Assembly: GCA_029009035.1 (NCBI GenBank)
Contig: JAQXJQ010000133.1
Location: forward strand, 1 to 13,418
Length of the DNA stretch: 13,418 bases
Direction: 5' to 3'
DNA from: Oscillospiraceae bacterium
GTDB taxonomy: Bacteria; Bacillota; Clostridia; Oscillospirales; Oscillospiraceae
How positions within the stretch are numbered: the first letter of the stretch is position 1; every line of letters begins with the position of its first letter. A program made the position numbers and the translations under genes. The notes beneath the pieces are model-generated. The model was not told the origin of the DNA, searched no databases, and saw nothing but the letters and a program-made list of their open reading frames with translations. Positions 1 through 5,871 of the stretch are shown here, in pieces.

Positions 1-171
1 TTCTCCGGCGACATGTGCGTCGGAGAAAACACTTCTCGGCCTGCAAACGTGCGAATCGTCCGCCCTCGGCGGACGGTGAGTGCGCTGCCGCAGGCCGCAG
101 CTTATTCGTCGGCAAAGTCTTTGACTTTGTCGACGATTTGAATCCCCGTGCAGCTTTGCTGCACGGGGATT
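1..171. repeat. Cluster of consecutive inverted repeats (hairpins)
   Basis: No convincing gene lies in this edge stretch. It holds several inverted repeats in a row. One is an approximately 10-bp stem at 1-10/18-27 with one G-T pair. Another is a 10-bp stem around 55-64/68-77 with a CTC loop. A weaker 5-bp stem lies at 84-88/97-101. A 14-bp stem at 106-119/123-136 has one G-T pair and a TTT loop. A perfect 14-bp stem at 141-154/158-171 also has a TTT loop. The last two are only 4 bases apart. They lie just downstream of the minus-strand TSCPD gene, so they may end its transcript, but neither is followed by a clear T-run on either strand. They could also be a dispersed palindromic repeat. Confidence 0.6.
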
Positions 172-184
172 TCCATATCGGTCT

Positions 185-427
185 TTACTTGGACTTCAGC
201 GCCTGAGCCAGCTGGTCGGGGCAGGAGGTGGGCTTGGGGCCGCACTTGATGCCCTCCAGACGGCGGATGGCCTCCTCACGGGTCATGCCCACCATCAGCG
301 CGGACACGCCCTGCAGGTTGCCGCTGCAGCCGCCCACCACACGCACAGCCTGAATGACATCCCCCTCCAGGTCGATCTCCATATAACGGGAACAGACGCC
401 CCTGGGATGATAAGTAATCGTCTCCAT
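185..427 (-). CDS. TSCPD domain protein (TIGR03905-like), 80 aa
   Basis: This is a small cytosolic protein that is essentially one TSCPD domain. The signature Thr-Ser-Cys-Pro-Asp is at residues 67-71, and conserved cysteines lie at about 12, 34, 62 and 69, with a Gly-Gly-Cys-Ser-Gly segment at 32-36. TSCPD domains also occur at the C-terminus of some ribonucleotide reductases. The cysteine pattern suggests metal or Fe-S binding, but the role of the stand-alone form is not established. The length fits the short stand-alone family. The ATG start has an AAAGGAG site at 437-443, 9 bases upstream. The gene begins 43 bases after the end of the methyltransferase-like gene on the same strand, so the two are probably co-transcribed. 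The family call is firm; the function is unknown. Confidence 0.88.
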   Translation of the reverse strand: METITYHPRGVCSRYMEIDLEGDVIQAVRVVGGCSGNLQGVSALMVGMTREEAIRRLEGIKCGPKPTSCPDQLAQALKSK

Positions 428-470
428 GACAATTTTCTCCTTTCTTGACGGTCTTCCAAGAGACCACGGT

Positions 471-1262
471 TTACAATACGATCAGACCGTACAGCCTGCT
501 CATGCGCTCCAGGTCCTCCCGCTCCAGCTCGCCGGTGCCGTCATAGAAGGCACGGCCCTGATAGACCCGCAGGGCCGCCTCCAGAAGCTCGGGCACATCG
601 GACCACAGGCACAGCGCCCGGGTCACGGCATACTGCTCCTCCGCGAACATATCCACATCATCCTGCTCCAGAATGGAGATCTTCACCGCACCCACGGGAT
701 CGTCCTCGGCCTCGATGATGTCCTCCAGCAGGTCGGGAGAGCACTCGATCTCCTCCCCCACATCAATGGTGCGGGTGACAAAGCAGGGAGCGGTACCGGA
801 TGCGCAGGGGATCACATCGGGATCGTGCTCGGCAGGCTCATAGGCCCACACCCGGATCCCATTCTCACCCACATGGAACAGGGGGATGGTGGCATAGGCG
901 GACAGCTGCTCCAGCAGTTCCTCCGCCAGTTCCTCCGCGCAGTTGAGGCCGAAGGCGGCGGCGCCCATGCCCTCCGCCACAAAAAGGGCCGCGGGCATCT
1001 GCACGCGGGTGGGGGACTCTCCATCCTCATCGCAGACCCAGGACACCCAAAGCTCGTCACATCCCCGCTCCCTCGCCGCCAGCATGGCGGCACGGGCCTC
1101 AGCCATGGTGGTCATGGCATTGATATGGGCAGCCCCGCCGTGAGCGGTCATACGGGACTGGTAGGCACTGACGATCTCCTCAAAACCGCACTCCCCGGCG
1201 GGAGTCACATCCAGCCCCAGGGGGCCAAGCACTTGTTCAAATATGGGCACAGCAGCGTCCAT
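471..1262 (-). CDS. Homocysteine S-methyltransferase-like protein without the canonical zinc motif
   Basis: This is a 263-residue protein. Residues about 25-135 read like the second half of the homocysteine S-methyltransferase barrel of cobalamin-dependent MetH: a helix rich in Glu/Ala/Arg, a Trp-Val-Ser-Trp strand, then a Gly-Leu-Asn-Cys motif at 105-108, where MetH has its first zinc-binding cysteine. The Gly-Gly-Cys-Cys motif carrying the other two zinc ligands is absent. Residues about 218-263 (a Val-Pro-Glu-Leu-Leu-Glu-Ala-Ala-Leu stretch, then Tyr-Gln-Gly-Arg) resemble the pterin-binding domain, and the protein stops there. It may be a shortened, repurposed or inactive paralogue. A DUF-only assignment is possible. 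The ATG has AAAGGAG at 1275-1281, 12 bases upstream. It is probably co-transcribed with the TSCPD gene. The homology call is made by eye and is moderate; catalytic activity is doubtful. Confidence 0.6.
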   Translation of the reverse strand: MDAAVPIFEQVLGPLGLDVTPAGECGFEEIVSAYQSRMTAHGGAAHINAMTTMAEARAAMLAARERGCDELWVSWVCDEDGESPTRVQMPAALFVAEGMGAAAFGLNCAEELAEELLEQLSAYATIPLFHVGENGIRVWAYEPAEHDPDVIPCASGTAPCFVTRTIDVGEEIECSPDLLEDIIEAEDDPVGAVKISILEQDDVDMFAEEQYAVTRALCLWSDVPELLEAALRVYQGRAFYDGTGELEREDLERMSRLYGLIVL

Positions 1263-1307
1263 GATACCGTTTTACTCCTTTACAGACCTGTTATTTTTAA
1301 CTATGGT

Positions 1308-1336
1308 AGTATACCAGACCTCACGGCGGATAGCAA
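1308..1336 (-). promoter_or_regulatory. Sigma-A promoter for the methyltransferase-like/TSCPD pair
   Basis: Read on the minus strand, TTGCTA (1331-1336) and TATACT (1308-1313) are separated by 17 bases. TGG directly before the -10 gives an extended -10. The start codon follows 45 bases further on. The match is good but untested. Confidence 0.65.
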
Positions 1337-1396
1337 TACCTTTTCCCACCGTTTCCCCTGAATTCTCCAATTTTTTATCAAAAAAGTTCCAAAGCA

Positions 1397-1424
1397 TTTA
1401 CATTTTCTCCCGCTGTGCTATACT
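1397..1424 (+). promoter_or_regulatory. Sigma-A promoter for the DUF3048 lipoprotein
   Basis: TTTACA (1397-1402) and TATACT (1419-1424) have a 16-base spacer, and TGC just before the -10 makes an extended -10. It is divergent from the promoter at 1308-1336. The downstream ribosome site and ATG fit. Confidence 0.7.
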
Positions 1425-1456
1425 GGGATCATTCACAACAAAAGGAGCGATCCCCT

Positions 1457-2563
1457 ATGAAACGCGTGCTGTGCCTGCTGTGTGCCGTCGCCCTGACGGC
1501 GCTCACCGCCTGCTCCTCCGGAGCGAACCCCTCCCCTTCCGCGGAACCTTCCCCCTCCGCCTCCGGGGAGCCGTCTCCCGCCCCTTCGCAGTCCCCCATC
1601 CCCTCTGAGGAGCCTTTGCAGACCCCCTCTTCCGAGCCCGTGTTCCGCAATCCCCTCACCGGCCTTCCCATGGAGGAGGACACCGCCGCCCGCAAACCCA
1701 TCGCCATCATGCTCAACAATCTCAAAGCCGCCATGCCCCAGCAGGGCAACAGCCGGGCCGACATCATCTATGAGGTGCTGGCCGAAGGCGGCATCACCAG
1801 AATGCTGGGCGTCTATCACGATGTGTCCGGTCTGGGCCGGGTCGGCTCCATCCGCTCCGCCCGCCTGTACTATCTGCAGCTGGCCATGGGCCATGACGCG
1901 GTATTCGTCCATGCCGGCGGAAGCCCCGAGTTCTACGAAACGCAGTCCGCGCAGAAGCTGACCACCATCGACGGTGTCAACGGCCCCTACTCCGGCTCCG
2001 GCATCTTCTTCCGGGACCGGGACCGCATCGCCGGCAATCACTACGCCTATGAGCACTCCCTGCTCTCCTCCGGTGAAAACCTCACCTCCATTCTGGGCAA
2101 GAAGGGCCTTCTGGGAGATCATAAAGCGGGCTATACCTATGAGATGAGCTTCGCCGAGGACGGCACCCCCGCCGGCGGTTCCCCCGCTTCCGACGTCACC
2201 GTCCGCTTCCTCGCAAACGGAAAGTCCACCTCCTTCCATCTGGGCAGCGACGGCTATGAGGTCTCCCAGTACGGCAGCGCGTACATCGACGGCAATGACA
2301 ATTCCACCGTCACCGTCACCAATGTGATCATCCTGCAGACCCGCTGCACCGTGCTGGACGACGCCGGCCGCATCGCGGTGGATCTCTCCTCCGGCGAGGG
2401 CTGGTTCGCCTGCGGCGGCAAAATGATCCCCATTTACTGGGAAAAGGGCGCCGCGGAGCAGCAGCTGCGCTACTACACCGTGGACGGCACTCCCCTGACC
2501 CTGGGCTGCGGCAGGAGCTATGTGTGCATCATCTCTCAGACCGGCACAGTGGACGCCAACTGA
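1457..2563 (+). CDS. DUF3048 domain lipoprotein (YerB-like)
   Basis: This is a 368-residue predicted membrane-anchored lipoprotein. The N-terminus has a Lys-Arg pair, a hydrophobic helix and the lipobox Leu-Thr-Ala-Cys with the lipidated Cys at 19. A Pro/Ser/Glu-rich flexible linker follows to about residue 60. The DUF3048 domain then begins with Asn-Pro-Leu-Thr-Gly-Leu-Pro and shows the family-typical Arg-Lys-Pro-Ile-Ala-Ile-Met and Arg-Ser-Ala-Arg segments. B. subtilis YerB is the usual reference; its biochemical role is not known. An in-frame ATG at 1415 overlaps the -10 element and lacks a signal peptide, so the ATG at 1457 with AAAGGAG at 1441-1447 (9-base spacing) is preferred. It is a single-gene transcript with its own promoter and terminator. 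Family identity is firm; function is unknown. Confidence 0.9.
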   Translation: MKRVLCLLCAVALTALTACSSGANPSPSAEPSPSASGEPSPAPSQSPIPSEEPLQTPSSEPVFRNPLTGLPMEEDTAARKPIAIMLNNLKAAMPQQGNSRADIIYEVLAEGGITRMLGVYHDVSGLGRVGSIRSARLYYLQLAMGHDAVFVHAGGSPEFYETQSAQKLTTIDGVNGPYSGSGIFFRDRDRIAGNHYAYEHSLLSSGENLTSILGKKGLLGDHKAGYTYEMSFAEDGTPAGGSPASDVTVRFLANGKSTSFHLGSDGYEVSQYGSAYIDGNDNSTVTVTNVIILQTRCTVLDDAGRIAVDLSSGEGWFACGGKMIPIYWEKGAAEQQLRYYTVDGTPLTLGCGRSYVCIISQTGTVDAN

Positions 2564-2586
2564 ATACTCCCATAGATAAAAGGAGG

Positions 2587-2631
2587 TCCGTTGCAGAACG
2601 AAAGTTCTGCAGCGGATCCCTTTTGTTTTAT
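2587..2631 (+). terminator. Intrinsic terminator after the DUF3048 gene
   Basis: A 13-bp stem (2587-2599 with 2604-2616, one G-T pair) is closed by a GAAA tetraloop and followed by CCCTTTTGTTTTATC. The other strand also ends in TCCTTTTA after the stem, so it may work in both directions for the convergent tsaD operon. Confidence 0.85.
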
Positions 2632-2870
2632 CGTTCCACAGGGGTCCCGACCAGGCCCAGAGCCCATTGCCCTTGCCGCGCAGCGGTTTCCATAACACTG
2701 CAAATAATTGATGGCGCAAATAGTTTTCCACAGCTTCCACAGAGTTTTCAACATTGTGGAAGTCTTGTGGCAGAGCAGCTTCCCCGATAATTGGAATAAA
2801 ATGTAAAGCCCTGTAACCCCACTTTTTCATTGGACTAAAGTGCCGGTTTTTATTTACATAAAATTGTCAC
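2632..2870. other. AT-rich convergent intergenic region with DnaA-box-like motifs
   Basis: No gene is supported here. From about 2690 the base composition turns markedly AT-rich compared with its surroundings. TTTTCCACA (2724-2732) differs by one base from the DnaA box TTATCCACA, and TTTTCAACA (2745-2753) is a weaker match. An 8-bp inverted repeat CTTCCACA/TGTGGAAG lies at 2734-2741/2755-2762. The minus-strand transcript of tsaD must end here or at the hairpin at 2587-2616. No other strong terminator is seen. Confidence 0.45.
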
Positions 2871-3881
2871 TCAGCCCTTGCTGATGTCCAGGCTGGCTCT
2901 GGCGTTCAGCTCCCACCCGGCGGTGTTCCCGGCCAGGTACTCATAATAACCCTGACACCCTATCATCGCCGCATTATCACCGCACAGAGCCAGAGGAGGC
3001 AGCCACAGCCTGGCTCCCGCCGCCCGGCAGGCGGCTTCCAGATCGGCGCGGATGCGGCTGTTGGCGGCCACGCCGCCGGCCACGGCGATCTTATTATAGC
3101 CCGTCATGGCGTTGGCCGTCATGACCCGGGGGATCAGGGACTCGGATACCGTCCGGCTGAAGGAAGCCGCCAGATCGTGGAGATCCAGCTCCTCGCCCTT
3201 CTGGTTGGCATTATGGATGGTGTTGAGCACCGCCGTCTTCAGGCCCGAGAAGGACAGGTCCAGGGGGTGGTCGGCCACATGGCCGATGGGAAACCGGAAG
3301 GCCTCGTCGTTGCCCCCCCGGGCCATGTTATCCAGAGGTGCGCCCCCGGGATAGCCCAGGCCCAGCACCCGGGCGGTCTTGTCAAAGCACTCTCCCGCCG
3401 CGTCGTCCCGGGTGCCGCCCATGATCTCAAAGTGGGTGTAGTCCTTCACATCCACAATGGCAGTGGTCCCGCCGGACACGCACAGGCACAGGAACGGCGG
3501 CTCCAGATCGGGGTGGGCGATGTAGTTGGCGGCGATATGCCCCCGCACATGGTGCACGGGGATGAGGGGCACCCCCAGCGCGTAGGCCACGGACTTGGCA
3601 AAGGACACCCCCACCAGCACCGCACCGATGAGGCCGGGGGCGTAGGTCACCGCCACGGCGTCGATGTCCCCCTTGGTGATGCCCGCCTGCCGGACGGCCT
3701 CGTCCGCCAGGCCGGAGATGGCCTCCACATGCTTGCGGGAGGCGATCTCGGGCACCACGCCGCCGTAGATGGCGTGCATATCGGCGGAGGAGGCGATGAC
3801 CGAGGACAGCACCTTGCGGCCATCCTCCACCACCGCAGCGGCGGTTTCATCGCAGGAAGATTCAAAAGCTAAAATAATCAA
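2871..3881 (-). CDS. tsaD: tRNA N6-threonylcarbamoyladenosine transferase TsaD
   Basis: This cytosolic enzyme transfers the threonylcarbamoyl group from threonylcarbamoyl-AMP to A37 of tRNAs reading ANN codons, working with TsaB and TsaE. It is 336 residues, the normal length. The ASKHA-type start with Glu-Ser-Ser-Cys-Asp-Glu-Thr is at residues 7-13. The metal-binding His-x-x-x-His is H111 and H115, and the third ligand is D302 in Cys-Gly-Asp-Asn. Ser-Gly-Gly-Thr-Thr (136-140) and Ala-Gly-Gly-Val-Ala (268-272) form the nucleotide site. The start codon is TTG: an in-frame TGA lies two codons upstream, so no earlier start exists, and the ribosome site is poor. Translation may be coupled to a short frame upstream. 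It is the last gene of the polA operon; rimI is a usual neighbour. TsaB and TsaE are not in the window. Confidence 0.97.
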   Translation of the reverse strand: MIILAFESSCDETAAAVVEDGRKVLSSVIASSADMHAIYGGVVPEIASRKHVEAISGLADEAVRQAGITKGDIDAVAVTYAPGLIGAVLVGVSFAKSVAYALGVPLIPVHHVRGHIAANYIAHPDLEPPFLCLCVSGGTTAIVDVKDYTHFEIMGGTRDDAAGECFDKTARVLGLGYPGGAPLDNMARGGNDEAFRFPIGHVADHPLDLSFSGLKTAVLNTIHNANQKGEELDLHDLAASFSRTVSESLIPRVMTANAMTGYNKIAVAGGVAANSRIRADLEAACRAAGARLWLPPLALCGDNAAMIGCQGYYEYLAGNTAGWELNARASLDISKG

Positions 3882-3901
3882 GGTATGTCACGCTTTCTGT
3901 T

Positions 3902-3973
3902 TCAAATTCCCTCTGCAGGGGAGGTGTCGTTGGCTTTGATGCTGAGGCAAGACAAAGCATGGCCGGACATCAT
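3902..3973 (-). CDS. Possible 23-residue coupled short ORF between the GNAT gene and tsaD
   Basis: The frame begins ATG-ATG, sharing bases with the TGA stop of the GNAT gene. It is preceded by a strong AGGAGG-type site lying inside the last codons of that gene. It encodes 23 residues (starting Met-Met-Ser-Gly-His, ending Ala-Glu-Gly-Ile) with no recognisable motif. It stops 20 bases before the weakly initiated TTG start of tsaD. It could serve only to carry ribosomes to tsaD. It may equally be chance. No homology is recognised. Confidence 0.3.
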   Translation of the reverse strand: MMSGHALSCLSIKANDTSPAEGI

Positions 3974-4572
3974 GTTTCCTCCTCCAGCCATGCCGGGGCG
4001 GGATGGATGTCCTCTCCGGGGCGGAGGGGCAGCTGGATATACCGCTCCATGTGCTCCGGGGAAAACCAGCTGGCATAGACCCCCCGGTGGAGGGCCTCCA
4101 CCTTGCGGTCGTCGGTCTCCGGTCCCCGGTACAGGCAGTTGAAATGCACGCCGAACAGGGCGCACTCGTAATCCAGCACCCGAAATCCGTTGCGCTCATA
4201 GAACCCGATACGGCGGCGGCGCAGGTCGTTCTCCGCAGGATCTGTGGAATTGGGCTTTTCCGCCTCCCCAAAGAGCTGGCCGTAACGGTCAAACAGCAGG
4301 GCCAGAATGCGGGCGCCCAAACCGCCGTTGCGTTTTTCCCGCAGCACGCCCAGATACTCCAGCAAGGCTCCCTTCCGGTCGGGGGGCAGCCACATCATGG
4401 CATAGCCCACCGGCTCACCCTCCTCCGTCACCAGCAGAGGATCATAGCATCCCCTGTCCATGAGCCTCAGCATGGCTCCCAGCGGCTTCAGCTCCGCTTT
4501 GGGAAAATCCACGGTCATCTCGTTGGCATAGAGCGCTTCCAGCTCGCTCTTATTCAGCAGTTTCAGTTCCAT
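3970..4572 (-). CDS. GNAT-family N-acetyltransferase
   Basis: This 200-residue cytosolic protein has a GNAT fold with acetyl-CoA as the expected donor. Visible features are a central strand ending Tyr-Leu-Gly-Val (73-76), the acetyl-CoA loop Arg-Asn-Gly-Gly-Leu-Gly at 81-86, and the late Phe-Tyr-Glu-Arg-Asn-Gly-Phe helix-strand (124-130). The substrate cannot be read from the sequence. A TTG two codons upstream is in frame, but the ATG at 4570-4572 has GGAG 7 bases before it and is the better start. It overlaps the end of rimI by 23 bases, so translation is probably coupled. It differs clearly from RimI and is a second, independent acetyltransferase. The family call is firm; specificity is unknown. 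Confidence 0.85.
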   Translation of the reverse strand: MELKLLNKSELEALYANEMTVDFPKAELKPLGAMLRLMDRGCYDPLLVTEEGEPVGYAMMWLPPDRKGALLEYLGVLREKRNGGLGARILALLFDRYGQLFGEAEKPNSTDPAENDLRRRRIGFYERNGFRVLDYECALFGVHFNCLYRGPETDDRKVEALHRGVYASWFSPEHMERYIQLPLRPGEDIHPAPAWLEEET

Positions 4573-5014
4573 GTTCAAACTCCAGTGTCATCAAAACGGC
4601 GTCCTCCCTGGGGTCGTCGTAGTAGTTTTTCCGCCGTCCCACCTCCGCAAAGCCGTGCTTGGCATAGAGTGCGATGGCAGGGGCGTTGGATGCGCGCACC
4701 TCCAGGGTGAGAAAGGCCAGCTTCTCCCGGCCAAAGCGCACAAAGGCGGAGATGATGGCATCGGCCACCCCCATGCGGCGGAAGCGCTCGTCCACCGCCA
4801 CATTGTTGATATACCCCTCGTCCAGCACCGTCTGGAGCCCGGCATAGCCCAGCACGGTGCCGTCCTCTCCCTCCGCCACGATGATGACGGCGGAGTCGTT
4901 CCAAAGCTCCTCCCGGAGCATATCCTCGCTCCAGGGGTGGGAGAAGCAGGCGCGCTCCAACGCCGCGATCTGGGGGATGTGCTCCGCGGTCATGGGGGTC
5001 AGCTTAGCATTCAT
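4550..5014 (-). CDS. rimI: Ribosomal-protein-alanine N-acetyltransferase RimI
   Basis: RimI acetylates the N-terminal alanine of ribosomal protein S18 in E. coli, and bacterial homologues can act on other N-termini. The 154-residue length is typical. Diagnostic stretches are Glu-Arg-Ala-Cys-Phe (20-24) with His-Pro-Trp-Ser, the strand ending Ile-Asn-Asn-Val-Ala-Val (69-74), the acetyl-CoA loop Arg-Arg-Met-Gly-Val-Ala (79-84), Leu-Glu-Val-Arg-x-Ser-Asn (104-110), and the C-terminal Lys-Asn-Tyr-Tyr (129-132). The ATG overlaps the last 11 bases of the upstream kinase gene, and its GGAGGAG ribosome site lies within that gene, so the two are coupled. Position near tsaD matches the common bacterial tsa-rimI neighbourhood. 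Confidence 0.94.
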   Translation of the reverse strand: MNAKLTPMTAEHIPQIAALERACFSHPWSEDMLREELWNDSAVIIVAEGEDGTVLGYAGLQTVLDEGYINNVAVDERFRRMGVADAIISAFVRFGREKLAFLTLEVRASNAPAIALYAKHGFAEVGRRKNYYDDPREDAVLMTLEFEHGTETAE

Positions 5015-5870
5015 ATAAATTCTCCTCCGCCCAACGAAGGGCGCTCAAAAATTTTCCGGCCATGGGGGCGGCGTCCGCTCCCCGAGCCGCAAGGCAGGCC
5101 CACCCGGCCAGCTCCCGCCAGCACCAGCATCTCAGCTGCTCCAGCAGCCACCCTCTGTCAGCAGCCAGCTCCCGGACGAACTGCCCGCACACATTTTTGC
5201 GCAGCTCCGCCGGCGTGTGGTTGATGATCCCGCCCAGCGCGGCGGCATAGTCAAAGCCGGGATCCCCGATACGGGCAGAGCCGAAGTCGATGACCCGGAG
5301 CTCGCCCTCCGGTGTCCCGACCATGTTCCACAGGCCCAGATCGCCGTGGATGAGCTGCGCCTCCCGCTCTTCACAGCGGAGGATCTCCTCCTCCGCCCGC
5401 GATCCGGCAATGCCGGTATGCAGCCGCTCCCAGAAGGGCTTGCCCGCCTGCCAGAGCTCCCGCAGTTTGGGGGCGCGGTCTTCCTCCCGCACCGGGCAGC
5501 GGGCCAGAGCGTCATCCAGCTCCCGCACCAGCCGGGCAATGGCCGCGGCCGTCCCGTCCCGGGCGGGGTCGGGACGCTCACCCGGCAGATACCGCTGCAG
5601 CTGATACCAGACGCCCTCCCGCTCCGCCGCGGGCACGCCGTCAACGGCGGTGAGGATGGCGGGCACCCGGGAAAATCCCCGCCCGCGCAGATATTCGGTG
5701 ATCTCCCACTCCCGCTCTCCCCGCGACCGATGGGGCAGCGTGCGCAGGAGAAAGGCTCCCACGTCCGTATCCAGCCGCCAGACCTTTGCCCCGGTCCCAC
5801 CCCGCAGGGGGGTGACCGCATGGGGGGCGGGCAGGCCAAAGGCGCGGCAAATATCAGAAAATCCGGTCAT
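5004..5870 (-). CDS. Aminoglycoside-phosphotransferase-fold (APH/choline kinase family) kinase
   Basis: This is a 288-residue soluble small-molecule kinase of the APH superfamily. A glycine-rich loop, Gly-Gly-Thr-Gly-Ala, is at 24-28. The catalytic loop His-Gly-Asp-x4-Asn is H175, D177 and N182. The metal-binding Asp-Phe-Gly follows at 195-197. The strand that usually carries the ATP-contacting Lys reads Leu-Leu-Arg (41-43), so Arg may stand in. The natural substrate is unknown. Its place between polA and rimI argues for a housekeeping or CotS-like role rather than drug resistance. The ATG lies 1 base after the polA stop, with GGAG inside the last polA codons. It overlaps rimI by 11 bases. 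The fold is confident; the substrate is not assignable. Confidence 0.85.
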   Translation of the reverse strand: MTGFSDICRAFGLPAPHAVTPLRGGTGAKVWRLDTDVGAFLLRTLPHRSRGEREWEITEYLRGRGFSRVPAILTAVDGVPAAEREGVWYQLQRYLPGERPDPARDGTAAAIARLVRELDDALARCPVREEDRAPKLRELWQAGKPFWERLHTGIAGSRAEEEILRCEEREAQLIHGDLGLWNMVGTPEGELRVIDFGSARIGDPGFDYAAALGGIINHTPAELRKNVCGQFVRELAADRGWLLEQLRCWCWRELAGWACLAARGADAAPMAGKFLSALRWAEENLYEC

Positions 5871-5871
5871 A

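Noticed and set aside
15..206. 63-residue plus-strand frame at the left edge
   Set aside because: It is made of inverted repeats, has no ribosome site and no recognisable motif, and runs into the 3' end of the TSCPD gene.
426..1361. 311-residue plus-strand frame opposite the methyltransferase-like gene
   Set aside because: It is antisense to the frame with promoter and ribosome site, and its composition is that of a shadow frame.
1433..2830. 465-residue minus-strand frame opposite the DUF3048 gene
   Set aside because: It is antisense to a well-supported lipoprotein, has Gly/Ala/Val-rich shadow composition, and runs through the terminator.
5004..5870. Antibiotic-resistance aminoglycoside phosphotransferase
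   Set aside because: It has only the superfamily catalytic motifs. It is translationally coupled to polA and rimI, with no mobile-element context, so a resistance call is not supported.
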